Source of the DNA: Metallyticus violacea
Lineage: Eukaryota; Arthropoda; Insecta; Mantodea; Metallyticidae
DNA: 64,000 bases
Reading direction: 5' to 3'
Assembly: GCA_030762175.1 (NCBI GenBank)
Contig: CM060835.1
Location: forward strand, 82,928,501-82,992,500
Each line of letters opens with the position of its first letter. Within the stretch, counting starts at the first letter, position 1. Under the pieces are notes generated by a model that ran no database searches, was not told the DNA's origin, and saw only the letters and a program-made list of their open reading frames with translations. Shown piece by piece: positions 44,307 through 56,071 of this stretch. The position numbers and the translations under genes are program-made.

Positions 44307-45315
44307 GTCTTTCCGTATGTACGTCCTTGATAATGTTTGTAAATACTGACTCGTTTTGTTTACGTTAGTTGCAGAAACGCTCTTGCGTCTTGTTATGACG
44401 CAATGCCTAGTCAGAGAGTCTTATAGTCTCATAATATATAGTCACAGGTCAAATAGATGTAGCATAGAAAGAGAAATCGATATATTACGCTTGGATCGTT
44501 AACTAACAGGGGCTCTGCTGTTACGCTCCTGAATTGAACGATTCATGTATAGCCATATTTTGATTAGCACAAGTTATTTCCACATGGTTTTAAGTAGAAA
44601 AACGTGTGTTATTAAGGCTCTTACGCAAAAATAGACAGGTTAATGAAAACCTCGTTAACCTGTCTGTTATTTAACCATTCATGTTAAATGTACTATTACA
44701 AATTGCACTTATCCATGATAAACTGTGAAAGAAAAATTAAAGGAAAAGTATGATTTTGGTTAGTGTGAATTACGGAATATTATTATGAAAGAATGAATGA
44801 ATGTATATACGTAACACACCAATATTATTGCTGATTGATAAATATCCTATTTTGCAGAGTGTAATCTTATGAAGTATAAAACATAAATAAAATTTAATTA
44901 TTAAAGTTATAAATTAAAACTAAGTTTGAAGTAATTTATTATGTTAGAAGTAGCAAAACGCAGCTGTCTGCGCCTTATTTTTTCTTTTTCCTGGTAACAA
45001 AATAGCTATTTTAGTAAGTTATTTGATCCGTCGATTACATGAGACATTGGTGACCAAGTTACAAGAGATAATCTGAGAAAAGGCTACTATGAGGCATTAA
45101 TGTTGCCATGTGTTATAGCTTTACAGACTGTAGTCTAGTAATCTGTGGTGTAATCGCAATGGATACTAATGGTACTGGACTACAGATGAAGAACGATTTT
45201 GAGTAATGATTTTATTCCGAAAAGTAATTATCATTAATTAGTGAATTATATTTTAAAAGTTCACATGTCTATCTGCACTACTATGTGCGTAACTAAGAAG
45301 TGATTATATACAAAC
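44307..45315. promoter_or_regulatory. Divergent intergenic region, probable shared promoter of CREBL2 and CDC40
   Basis: 1,009 bp between the two start codons. It is richer in CG and ACG words than the introns, especially 44360-44530, and I see no repeat in it. It contains TGACGCAAT at 44396-44404, a CREB/ATF half-site fused to a C/EBP-like half, 90 bp upstream of the CREBL2 ATG. Transcription start sites cannot be placed by eye. The 5'UTRs of both genes must lie here unless non-coding first exons exist. Confidence 0.6.
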
Positions 45316-46220
45316 ATGCTTCAGTTACAACAGTATGGTAGTAGTGATGAAGAGGAGAAGGGTGAAGACTTAACCTCACATTTGAGACCACTTCAAGGAG
45401 TCGAGTTTCTGGCCTCTCTAAAGAATAGAATGCAGATCTGTGCGGCTCCTGATGTAGTTCCATTAGGAGCAGTTGAGACGTTGCGACATATTGATTCTAC
45501 GACTAATGAAGTAATGCACAATCCTAAGTATGAAGAGCTATTTGCACCGGAAGTTGGTCCAGAAAATCCCTTCCAAACACGACAGCAGAAAGCACATAAA
45601 AATATGCTCTCCGGGTTTGTTGAACAAGCACACATTAGTGACTTTCAGTTCGAAAACCAGCGACGGACATTCACTAGCTATGGCTATGCATTAGATCCAA
45701 CGATAGATGGGGTGTCTACAACTGCTGTAACACCTTTTGTGGGATCTACAGAAGCGGCAAAGGAGTCGGAAGGGCGTACGGTATTTGAATCAACAAAAGA
45801 ACGCCCCTGTGATAAAAGAAAAAGAAACAAAAACGACAATCCTGCTGATGTGGAAGGATTTTTAGGTCCTTGGGGAGGTTATGTGGATGAGCAACGCGTG
45901 ATGAGGCCAAATGAAGAGGATGCCGCAAAGCTTGAAGAGATTTTGGCAAAGAGACAAAAACGTGGTAAACATGTGGATGACAAGCCATTGGAGGAAAAGA
46001 CTGTACTGCACATCAAGGATCCATTGGACTATCAAGGTCGTTCCTTCCTGCATGCTCCTCAAGATGTTGGTGTGAATCTGCGTTCTGATTCCCCACCAGA
46101 GCGTTGTTTCCTTCCAAAAGTACATATCCATACATGGCAAGGACATACAAAAGGAATTTCTGCTATTCGGTGGTTTCCAAAAACTGCACATCTTTTGCTT
46201 TCATGCAGCATGGATTGCAG
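45316..46220 (+). CDS. CDC40: CDC40 exon 1
   Basis: 301 codons plus 2 nt. The start is the first ATG of the open frame, followed by a short acidic stretch [10 protein letters not shown] as in other PRP17 proteins. It carries the conserved N-terminal segments, a basic-acidic linker ([17 protein letters not shown]) and WD repeat 1 ([26 protein letters not shown]). The donor is AG followed by GTATGA; reading past it gives a spurious 11-residue tail and stop. Confidence 0.96.
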
Positions 46221-49200
46221 GTATGATCTTTCTTCATCAGTAATTGATAAAGAGTAAATAGAAAGGCATTGTGCTGAAAATCATGTGTACAAAATTTGTG
46301 ATTAAGTTTGGTACAAATAGGCTAATTGAAATGTTGTTAAAGTTTGCTGTTAGCAAGTACTCTGCTTAGAATAATGAAACTGTTAGTCTTAAGAAATGAA
46401 TGCAGTGGTAGTATTAAGCACCTGTTATGTAAATTAAGTTCCAACATTAATACTTCTTGTTTGGGTTTATAAAAAACTGTTATCAGGGCATCTTAAGTAA
46501 TATGGCTTGCACCGTCAACTGATGGAGTCCTAAGCATGGCTTCCTTCATAAGGAAAGTAAAGCAAAGCCATTGGTCCCATTTCATAAACTTGTAAAGGAA
46601 CCTCAAGTCTGAAAGAAGAGGCCTTTAATCAAAATTTATTGGCCATTTCATACCCCAAATTGAATGGAACACTAATGACCAAAGATGTTAAAGAGAGTTT
46701 TTAAATAAACGTAATAGCTATAATATGATAGAGTTAGCAAAATATTATATATAATTTAGGCTGCATTTTGTGTATCAATTTCCACATTTTAATGAAATTT
46801 TATGCTATAATTGCATTGATTTCTTTTAGGGTGAAACTTTGGGAGGTTTATCATGAACGCCGCTGTATTCGTACTTATTATGGTCATCGTCAGGCAGTGA
46901 GGGATATTTGCTTCAACAATGCTGGTACACAGTTTCTCTCTGCTGCATATGATCGTTACATAAAGCTATGGGACACTGAGACTGGTCAGTGCAGTTCTCG
47001 CTTCACCAGTCGAAAAATTCCCTACTGTGTCAAATTTCACCCAGATGAGGATAAACAGCATCTATTTGTGGCTGGTACTTCAGATAAGAAGATCATCTGT
47101 TGGGATGTCCGTTCTGGTGAAATCGTCCAGGAATATGACAGGCATCTTGGAGCTGTTAACACCATTACATTTGTGGATGAGAATCGCAGGTTGGGAGATA
47201 TGATAAATTTACTCTATGTGCTATTTAATGGATTTTTAATTGATCTTTCATACAGTAGGCATAGAAGCTGTTGCTATCTTGCTAGGCTAAATTGAATGTT
47301 AACAAATACATAATATACATTAAAGACTTCAATAAGTGTTGTAAAACCTCTCAAACTTGAAATTTTTTAATCCATAAAATTTATAGATGAACTAAACTCA
47401 CCTCTTATACCTTGATCTGATAATTGTTCAATAGACAAGAGGTCTTACTTTTCACTCACATATTCTGAGATGTATCTCACAGTCAGTTGAATAAAACATA
47501 GCATTCACTCGCTTGTTCTGATAATAATCAGAAATGAAATAAGTCATTTCATCTCTTAGTTGCAGAGTTTTACCCCCAGTTCTAGTTGAATAAAAATAGC
47601 TATAGAGGAGGGCTATGGAGGGCTATCTCACCATTTCTTGAAATACCTCAGCAGCTAACTCAACATGCTTGAGATTACTTTTAAGATGCAAATGTTAAAG
47701 TTACATCAATGTATTAGAGAAAAATGCATATATACAAAGTACTTAGGAACCCCTTTTGCATGACTGTAAAGCTCTATATGTTTCAAGAAGAAAAATATCA
47801 TTTGAGTGACTATAATGAAACAAAAGGTGATGCACATACCAGTGAGGAGAAATTGAGGACCATTTTAAATAATTTTTATTAAAAATATTGAAAAATTCTA
47901 ATGCTTACAGATTTATGATGGTAATCTTAAAGATGCACTTCTTTTAGGCAATATTGGCTAAGGAATTGCTCCCTAGAATTTATTTTTACCAAGGCAGCCA
48001 TTTTTTTTTCTCCTCACCTCAGATAATCAAGATTTGGTTAGTACTGCAGAGTGCTCTGCAAACATTTCAACACATGCTAATTGAATATCTGAATCTTCCT
48101 TGTCTATTTCAAGCACAACATTGATTTTTTAAGTTGCCTTTTTCACTTGAGTCTACATTGCATGAAAAATGTAAACACACAGATTTTCATTGTTGCATAA
48201 ATGTATACATTCTCCAATGAAACTATATTTTTTCTTTCTTGCACCAAGGAAGTTTTCTAATTAATAAAATAATAAATATATTTTTGCATGTGAGCTTGCC
48301 CTGTAAAAGATGACAACATAATCCCTTCTATGTTTATATATAATTGAAACTTTGTGAACTTATAGATACAGGAGAGGTTAAACTGCTTACAAAATATGAC
48401 TAAGTTATCACAAATGCTATGCTAAAAGGATATTAAATTAAGAGTATTTTTGAACTTTCAAAATAAACAAATCAAATATTTTGGAATTTTTAAACCAATT
48501 AATATTAATGAAAGCTCCTGATAAGCTGTTGCTTTTGGAATTAATTTGTTTCGCTGCTTGCAATCTATTTAATAATGTTACAATCCATGTTGATTTCTTA
48601 CTTATATACAATCAGATGACGTTTTTCAGATTAATGGTATTGTTAACAGGCAGTGATAAAATAAATTCCGACGGAAATGGGGGTTGTTTAAAATCATTTC
48701 TGCTCATGCCAATTTCCAGTAAACACTTGGTGTGGTGTGTTGTCATGCATTGGCGGTGTGCTACATAGCTTATTACAGTGCAAGTTCACATCTCAACAAG
48801 TAAGACAGCACATGTGCTATATGCCAACAACTTTCCATCGTGCAGTAAAATAAATTTTTAAGAAAAGTTTTAATTTTATGAGCTGTTCATATACTGGACC
48901 ATATTTTGAAAACTGATAAATATTCCATTTTTAAAGCAGAACATTTTAATGTCTATTCCAATATTTTAAAGTGAATGCAGCTTCTTTAAAATACATTATA
49001 ATGAAATAACAGTCCTCTGGTTAAATTAATAAATATTGCTTATATTCCATTAAGGAAGCTTCATAATTGAGGTAATGTATAATTTTAATTTGTGTTTCTA
49101 CAATGCGTAGTTGATGCTTCATATATATATAAAAAAAATTCATTGACTTTAAAAAATATGAGGCCAATTTTTTAAACATTGTCCTGTTTATAACTAAAAA

Positions 49201-52200
49201 TTTATTTCGGGCTTAGAAGCTGTGGTCCATTGGAACTTTGATATCCAAATATTTAGTCGTGCCTGAACCTTCACCTAGAAGACTTAGACCTCGCCACTGA
49301 TGATGTTCTCCTTAGGCGGGGACAAAACGTTTGGATATCAAAGTTCCAATGGACCATGGCTTCTAAGCCCGGAAAAAACTTTTAGTTATAATTTTGACTC
49401 CGGCCGTGAAAGCTTCCAAAAAATATTTTCCTGTTTGAGATGGAATGTCCCATAAATATAGAAATAAACCAAGCTCAATTCTCAATACAAATGTATAAAA
49501 ATATTTATTAATTCAGAAGGTGGTTTATTTCCTTATACCACAAACTGTTATATTTTATTCGAAAAATAACAAAATATGTATTAACTTTTAAATTATCTTC
49601 AAAATAAAAATAATATTCTTTCTGTAGCATTCTAAACTAAAGTAAACAAGATTAATATAATTTTAAACTTAAAAGAGTTAGGAACAGTGAAGTTTGTTAA
49701 ATATACAAATAAGTTGGTATTAGGTGACACTAAACTTCACTAAGTGATTAATTCATCAAAACATGTTTCAAGAGAGTTCGCTCTCATCCTCAGCTGGGGA
49801 CCGACTAACACTGGCAGGTGATGAAGTGACCTCTTGTGGTTACAACAAGTAACAGAACAGGAAGTCCATTGGTGGGATGTCAAAGTTTATAACGCAATGT
49901 TTATTTTTTAAAATATAAATCTTCTCCCATATTGCCAATTCTGGTAGCTTTCAACAATTTGGCTTCTTTGGCAATGTCATGATCATAAGTTCAAAAATGG
50001 TCTCTAAGTGCTGATTTATCCATTTGTTTATATCTTATATTCTGAAGTTTTCTTTGGTCCTTGTCTCCAAATTTCATGCTGTTTTGCCTACATATGTCTG
50101 GTCACAATCCAAACAATCTATCCAATACACTCCTGCCTTTTTGCTGGATGAAATGATATCTTATATGGCGTTGTTTAGAAGATTTCCGATGTTAAAATTA
50201 TTTTGTGCTACCAACACAATATCACATTTTTTAAAAATCTTCATGAAGGCCCTGTTTGCCCATGGATGATATGTGAATTTTTTAAAAACCAAGTCCTTCT
50301 TTATCGTGGAGAGTGTAATGTTTATAATATCTTTTTGCCTTTTGAAATGTCTGATCTTCTCATCAACTAATGAACTGCTGAATCCATTGTTGAGGGCAGT
50401 CTTGATTATATAGCAATATTCCGCTGTATATTCTTCTTTGTTGAGTGGGATGTTTAGCAATCTGTGAGCAAGGCTGTTTATAATGGCATGTTGGTGTGGT
50501 TTAGGATTGGAATTGTTATTCTTTTTAGGATTATCTATATGTGTGGGTTTCCTATATATGCCAAACGAAGTTATGTTGTTTCTTCTGAATATTTTTAGGT
50601 CCAGGAAGGGCAAAAAAATCATCTTCCTCCAATGCTATTCCAATTCCTCAGCTGAGGATGAGAGCGAACGCTCTTGAAACATGTTCAGGTGAATTAATCA
50701 GTTAGTAAAGTTTAGTGTCACCTAATACCGACTTATTTGTATGTATAATATTAATATACATAAAAAATATATTCTTAGCACTGCAGTCAAGTAAAAAATA
50801 AAGTACTCTTGCAAATTAAAGATTTTACACCTAATTTATAATAATATAACATAAAATAAACCATAATAAATACTTGAAAATTCATAATTTTTTATTTAAT
50901 AAACAAAAATCAATTTGTAATGTTCTATTTAAGTTCTAGCATTTGAAAACCCTGATATTCCAGGTTGATTGCTTTATCTATACATGTTTACAGCTGCATA
51001 TTAAACAACCTACACTATGTATTAAACATGTTCACATCAACTCCACTTACTTACACAATACTAGAACATGTTGTCGGGGGCAATAGCTCACATCATCACA
51101 GTAATTGCCCCTGAAACATGTTTTAGTGTTGTGTAAGTGGAGTTAGTGTAAACATGATTAATACATTACTGTAGGATATATTATCACTCCATTGTCTACA
51201 GCGTCATAAGTACAATTTATTTAATGAATTATTCATGTTTATGCAGCCGATGCATGGCTGGGTAATAGCTAAAGTTGTAAAAATGAATGTAAGGACAATA
51301 TTAGCAGTTTTATTCCTGAGATTGATGAAATATGTCTCAGCAGTAGCTTCACTCAATGGATGAGATTCATGAGTAAAATCCGCATTGTATTCAATTTGTT
51401 CAATGTTATTAATGCTAAGGAGTAATGTTATGCTATAAAAAAAACAAATTCTGATTTCTATATTTATAATATATTGGAGTTGAATGGAAAGTACCACTGC
51501 AGAGTTTATAACTTGTACAAAAATCTCACTATTTTAATAAGTGAAAAGCAGAAATAGTGCTTCTAATTTATTGTTCTGTTTGCAATATATCCCATCTTTC
51601 AATTAAAAAAAATAAGTTTTGAGGGGTTTCATAAAAAATTTTTTAAGCCCATTGTTCCATTTTCTTACAGTGAGAAATCGGTGGACAGAAGGTGTTTGCT
51701 AATTTTTGGAAGAGATTAGTAGAGGTTGGGCTATAGAGACAATGGTAAAATAATTTTAGGTTCCTAACTTGTCAATACAAATGTTTGCAATCTCTGTATA
51801 TAGCTATTTCTCTCTCTTACAAAACAAATGGTAGAGGTACTGATGAACAGGTGAGTAATTGCAATGCACAATTATTTCAGCCATTGAAGCATTATTTTTA
51901 TTCATTCATATTATAAAGGAATGATAGAAATAGGTGCAAATAATGCCCTAAAAGCATTTAAGAAATGAGCCAATGAGAACAGTATGAATATCAATACATA
52001 AAACTGTTTACTAGTTCTTTCCTTTATTGCATACAAACCAAGATTCCAAACTATTGATAGGTAGTGAAAGAAAACTAAAGAGCAGTGAAACTGAATATTC
52101 AGGAATACACTTAGATATGTTTACGGAATTTGGGAATCCACACAGTGAAACTTTTGTTAATCTTATTTTGATTTAAAACTTAAAGAGAGTTTTAATGTGA

Positions 52201-55200
52201 CGACATGATTTTTACTTTAAATCAAAATAAGATACACTTAGATAATAAACTCAGTTGGCATAACCACATAACTGGGGGGAATTGAACCAGCAAAAAGATT
52301 GATAGGTACATCATGGAAATGTTCAACAAGAAAACACTCAACACAACATGCAATATGTACATAAAACCTATTATGGCATTTGAAAATGAAGTTTTTGTTA
52401 CTGCCACAAAAAGAAACCTAAATTTACTTGAAAGAACAGAAAACAATGATTAATGTGAGGGACAATAAATATCTTTCCCCATTATTGCCGTGCAACAATG
52501 TACAAATATCTAAAAAGTAAAATGTCAAATAATAACTACATATGTAAAATCTAAAGCAATTCCCTGAAAAGTGGGATAAATAAAACTGATATAAACCAAA
52601 CCTTAAAATCCCAAACTTTATGAATAGAAACTTGCAAGAAAGCCTGAAGTTTCTTAATATTCTTACCAGATAGAACCAATCAGTAAACCCACCAATCCAC
52701 TGCAATACCAAACTATGTCCCCTATGTCTGAAAGGAAAATACAAATCAAGCAAATCATCACAAATATTAAAACTGATTATTCTGGAAACCTTAGAGCAAA
52801 GGTACCCCAAACAGAAATGGGTTAGACTTTATACAGATGGATCTTAGATGGATGAGACAAAATCATTTAGGTTAGGAGTGTACTGTACATTCTTTTTTTA
52901 CTACAAATCAACAGGAATAAACAATACCAACGTGGACAAAGAGAGAGAAGCCATCTAATGCTCTCCAACAACTATTATACAGAATTCAGAATTTCCAAAA
53001 AGCAGTCATACTAATTGACACACGTTGCAATACAGCCATAATTTCCAATAAAAATAGAAAAACAAATAGTAAAATGATGCAAGAATGTGTCTAAAATATT
53101 TAAATTTTATGAATAAACCAATAATATTACAGTGGGTACCTTCACATGTTGGGCTTGAAAGTAACAAAAGCCTAGAAAAACTGCCAGTTATAATAATCCT
53201 GTTAGCATTATGCACATTTAGAAGAACATTAATTAAAAATGCACCAAGGTTTCGTATACAAAATATAGATTCAAATTCAGCATTGAACCTGGCTGCTGGC
53301 AAATAGTACACTTGGCTGAACCTCACAGTCCTATTTTTTTAAAAATGTCCTACCAAACGGGTATGGCCCCCTTACCTTGTCAGAACTCTGTTATTGTTTC
53401 CTTTCTTAGCTTATTGTTGTTTCTGGGTATTTTTTTTATGAATGTGCTTTCATTTCTTTTGAAGATCACTTCCTTGTGTGTCCAAGATTTGATTCCAACC
53501 AACAGCATAGCAAAAGTTGACCAGACTTTATTGGAATGCCAGAAAGGGGATGAGAGGACATTTTGAAATTTATTGAAATAACCCCCCCCCCCAAAAAAAA
53601 AATCTACACTTATTTGGCCCTAGCCATTCTTGGGTATGACCCTCACAGTAGAATTTATACTCAATAATTTCCTAAACAAAATTTTTAAATTAATTTTTAA
53701 TTATTCTTACTCTAATGCTTCTACCATTACAATTACTAATAATAACTTAAATAAATTAGCCCATATCTAATCTCTCCAATTCTTGCTACCCTCTGCCTTC
53801 AGTTCATCAGTAATCCTCTTCTGAAATTCCATGAAACAGAGGTTCTAACGCATACCAATTTAATAACTAACTGGTTTCGCCCACAATTCAATTATCTGTT
53901 CCTCTATTCACAGACCACTTTCACTCACTTTTTATTTTATATAAATATTGACCCACATTCTTACTTTCTTCTCTAAATATTATGTAGTGTACAACTAGTT
54001 TTCAATCTTCTTCAAACCACTTAAGATTTATAGTTCTTCCTCCAGTTTTCAATTCCTTTACAATCAAACATTATATGCTCTAAATCTTCCTCCCCTCCAC
54101 ATAATGGACACACAACGTGCCCAAAAACCCTTTCTATGACCTTTTAACTTCAAAACTTCAACTCTTACCCATGCTATACCCTCTCGTTCCTCCTTACCTA
54201 CTCTATTGATATCATTTTCTCTTTCCCTTTAATATTTCATCTTAATGTAAAATGCCAATGAATTCTTTTCTGTTAAACCAAAACATATTTGATTTCTCTA
54301 CATCTTCAAATCATAATCTTAACTTTTTCCAAAACCCTTTACTTCCTCTTTCTCCAAATTTTCCTTAAACCAATACTCTCCAAGTTTTTTCTTATACACT
54401 TAACTATCCTTTAAAGACACTTTTTGATAAGTAAATGCTGTCTTAATAAATTATCTTTTAAATTTAGGATCCTATGTCATATTTCAGAACTCTCTTCAAT
54501 CTTAGTAGCTATTTCTATTTAATCTACATCTTTCACTGATGAGTTTGGGTGCCAAGGACTTCTCTGCAGAATGATCTATGCACTAGTTCTACATTTCCCA
54601 TCCCTTTTCCAATCCCCATATTTTGATTTCATATAACATTCTTGCCCCTATCATTGTATTATAAGTTCTATTCAGCCATTTTACCTCTAATGCAGGTGTT
54701 TTGTATATGCATTCTTTAATAATTGACATAGGTGCTTTATCCTTTGCACGAGCTAATCTTATTTGCTTGTCCCATCTACTTAATCCATTTTCAATCCTAA
54801 ATGTATACAATCCCATACTATTTTATAATCCTTGTTATCATTGTTCCATGCCAGTCCTGGTGGTGTAGTGGTAACCATACTTGCCTCCTAAACCCAAGAT
54901 CGTGGATTTGATCCCAGCCAGGACCGATGGGTTTTTTCGAGCATAAAAATCCTAAGTATGGCTTCCTTTGGAAGAGAAGTAAAGCCCTATGTTAAATCAA
55001 ATGAAACAAAAATCATTGTTCCATTTCTCATTTGTACTTAGTTTTCCTTCTTTCTTACATATTAAAATTTGAGTATGATGAGATGAAATCTAAACCATCT
55101 ATCATAAGAACTAATTAATAAATGAAGAAATAGCTATAATGTATGTGAAAATAATGATTTTATATGTTGGCATTTTTATTCACAATATTTTTACATTTAA

Positions 55201-56071
55201 ATTTCACATATTGATACTTTTTCAATTCTATATAATTAAATAACTTTTGTATAATGTTACATAAGAGTGGTCAAATTAACTTCAGTCACTCAGGTTACAC
55301 AAATTATTTGGACATCTTCTGTGCTGTTCATACTGTTAGCTTTGTATGTAGTGAGCAAGAAATCTGCTAATTGCTCGGAATATATCCAGCCTTTAATTGG
55401 GTTTATATTATCTTTGCAAAGTCAATGTTAACTCGACACAATAATCAGAGCTTAATAAAGCAAAACATATATATGTTGTATAAAATATAGTGAACTTTTG
55501 TAACAGTGATGTCAAATATTAACATTTTAAAAATTTTTAATCGAGATCTCGACTCAAATTTTTTAAAATGTTCATATATATGTTGTCAATGAAATTCAAA
55601 AGCAGTAAGCAATTTTTGTTTTACAGATTTGTGACAACTTCAGATGATAAGAGTCTGCGAGTGTGGGAATGGGACATCCCTGTAGACATGAAGTACATAG
55701 CAGACCCAACGATGCATTCTATGCCAGCAGTGACTCCATCTCCAAATCAGAAATGGTTAGCATGTCAGAGCATGGACAATAAAATTGTGATATTTTCAGC
55801 ATTGAATCGTTTCAAATTAAACCGCAAAAAGACATTTGCTGGTCACATGGTAGCAGGATATGCGTGTACATTAGACTTTTCTCCAGATATGAGTTACCTG
55901 GTATCAGGTGATGCTGATGGAAAGGCTTACATCTGGGATTGGAAGACAACAAAGCTATATAAGAAGTGGAAGGCTCATGATGGTGTGTGTATTGGTGTAC
56001 TGTGGCATCCACATGAGGCAAGCAAACTTGTCACAGCAGGCTGGGATGGCTTACTGAAGTACTGGGATTAG
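45316..56071 (+). CDS. CDC40: CDC40 / PRP17 pre-mRNA splicing factor, three-exon gene (full span)
   Basis: A nuclear WD40 protein of the spliceosome needed around the second catalytic step. Coding exons 45316-46220, 46830-47189 and 55627-56071 join in phase 2 both times to give 1,710 nt, 569 residues plus stop (the human protein is 579). The first ~270 residues hold the family-specific N-terminus ([48 protein letters not shown]). The remainder is a WD40 propeller with visible LWE, LWD, CWD, WEW, WDW and YWD ends. The protein stops on the last WD. Introns are 609 bp and 8.4 kb. All three exons are clean, so the gene looks functional. Confidence 0.97.
46500..46705 (+). mobile_element. S1 SINE, 5'-truncated, in CDC40 intron 1
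   Basis: Contains AAGCATGGCTTCCTTCATAA, AAAGGAACCTCAAGTCTGAA, TGGCCATTTCATACCCC and GATGTTAAAGAG, matching the S1 body and tail. No tRNA-like head. Confidence 0.8.
46830..47189 (+). CDS. CDC40: CDC40 exon 2
   Basis: Begins with the G completing Arg after TTCTTTTAG and reads [19 protein letters not shown] onward, covering the middle WD repeats ([66 protein letters not shown]). The donor is CGCAG followed by GTTGGG, a weak match to consensus. The frame stays open for about 100 bp into the intron. Confidence 0.95.
47190..49190 (+). other. First part of CDC40 intron 2, unassigned
   Basis: AT-rich. I see no gene, RNA or clear repeat. The 95-residue ORF at 48481-48768 looks like chance. Confidence 0.4.
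49195..49420. mobile_element. Penelope-like inverted end (family G)
   Basis: The left arm TTATTTCGGGCTTAGAAGC then GTCCATTGGAACTTTGATAT is complemented by the right arm GATATCAAAGTTCCAATGG then GCTTCTAAGCCCGG. Right of it lies TTGACTCCGGCCGTGAAAGC, a typical PLE end. No coding. Confidence 0.7.
49294..49334 (+). ncRNA. Hammerhead-like motif, family G
   Basis: CCA (helix I), CTGATGA, a hairpin with TTCTCC/GGGGA-type pairing around TTAGGC, AAAA (G12 to A), palindromic helix III ACGT, T17, TGG pairing with CCA. Complete except for the one core change at G12. Confidence 0.6.
49757..49796 (-). ncRNA. Hammerhead-like motif, family F
   Basis: CAG, CTGAGGA, T, hairpin GAGAG-CGAA-CTCTC, TT, GAAA, palindromic ACATGT, T17, TTG (G-U, A-U, C-G with CAG). 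Core intact; two extra bases before GAAA. Confidence 0.55.
50649..50688 (+). ncRNA. Hammerhead-like motif, family F, opposite end
   Basis: CAG, CTGAGGA, T, hairpin GAGAG-CGAA-CGCTC (one mismatch), TT, GAAA, ACATGT, T17, CAG. The core is intact; helix I pairs only in part. Confidence 0.45.
51030..51235. mobile_element. Penelope-like fold-back remnant, family A-like
   Basis: CAACTCCACTTACTTACACA (left) and GTGTAAGTGGAGTTAGTG (right) are complementary. GGGGGCAATAG and AATTGCCCC form the inner stem, with TGAAACATGTT as the 3' half of a hammerhead-like motif. Ends in the family's CACTCCATTGTCTACAGC sequence. Confidence 0.65.
51236..52115 (+). other. CDC40 intron 2 spacer
   Basis: AT-rich with no supported feature. 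Confidence 0.4.
52117..52245. mobile_element. Penelope-like family E fold-back fragment
   Basis: TGTTTACGGAATTTGGGAAT and CAGTGAAACTTTTGTTAATC match 63602-63650 almost exactly. The copy then turns back on itself: TTATTTTGATTTAAA meets its complement TTTAAATCAAAATAA. Confidence 0.7.
52246..53590 (+). mobile_element. LINE fragment with RT thumb, RNase H and C-terminal Cys region
   Basis: Plus-strand frames: [12 protein letters not shown] at 52240, [12 protein letters not shown] near 52360 (RT thumb), RLYTDGS near 52825 (first RNase H Asp), then [18 protein letters not shown] near 53115 (RNase H His motif). [21 protein letters not shown] tail near 53475 has Cys residues. Stops in all. This LINE has RNase H, unlike the other two lineages here, so it is a third lineage (I/Jockey group by layout). 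Confidence 0.7.
53690..54836 (-). mobile_element. Major LINE, copy d, 5'-truncated 3' part
   Basis: Minus strand reads [40 protein letters not shown] and [17 protein letters not shown], aligned with copy a around 12720-12880. Lower down is [17 protein letters not shown] near 54115-54065, an intact C-terminal Cys/His motif. Confidence 0.8.
54850..55011 (+). mobile_element. S1 SINE, internally deleted, 13-bp target duplications
   Basis: Head GTCCTGGTGGTGTAGTGG, box B GGATTTGATCCCAGCCAGGA, body to AAGTAAAGCC, then directly an A-rich tail. ATCATTGTTCCAT duplications lie at 54837-54849 and 55012-55024. Inserted at the 5' end of LINE copy d. Confidence 0.9.
55025..55626 (+). other. End of CDC40 intron 2
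   Basis: AT-rich, with a small palindrome near 55527-55567. The polypyrimidine tract TTTTTGTTTTACAG ends it. Confidence 0.5.
55627..56071 (+). CDS. CDC40: CDC40 exon 3, C-terminal WD repeats and stop
   Basis: Acceptor TTGTTTTACAG. Codes [20 protein letters not shown], then the [20 protein letters not shown] and [20 protein letters not shown] segments and the final [14 protein letters not shown] and [10 protein letters not shown] repeats. Ends TAG at 56069-56071. The frame is joined to exon 2 across 8.4 kb of repeat-filled intron. Confidence 0.96.

Larger units (their letters stand above)
49690..50740 (-). mobile_element. Penelope-like element with RT end and GIY-YIG (family F)
   Basis: Minus strand 50622-50161 codes [29 protein letters not shown], the C-terminal edge of a PLE reverse transcriptase, then [33 protein letters not shown] and [17 protein letters not shown] stop interrupts, then [19 protein letters not shown] (GIY-YIG) follows near 50090 and [14 protein letters not shown] near 49880. 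Both outer ends carry the same hammerhead-like motif in opposite directions. It has the most complete coding of the PLEs here. Confidence 0.88.

Noticed and set aside
46221..46257. C-terminal end of a 313-residue CDC40 ORF
   Set aside because: Intron read-through; the WD repeat continues in exon 2 at 46830.
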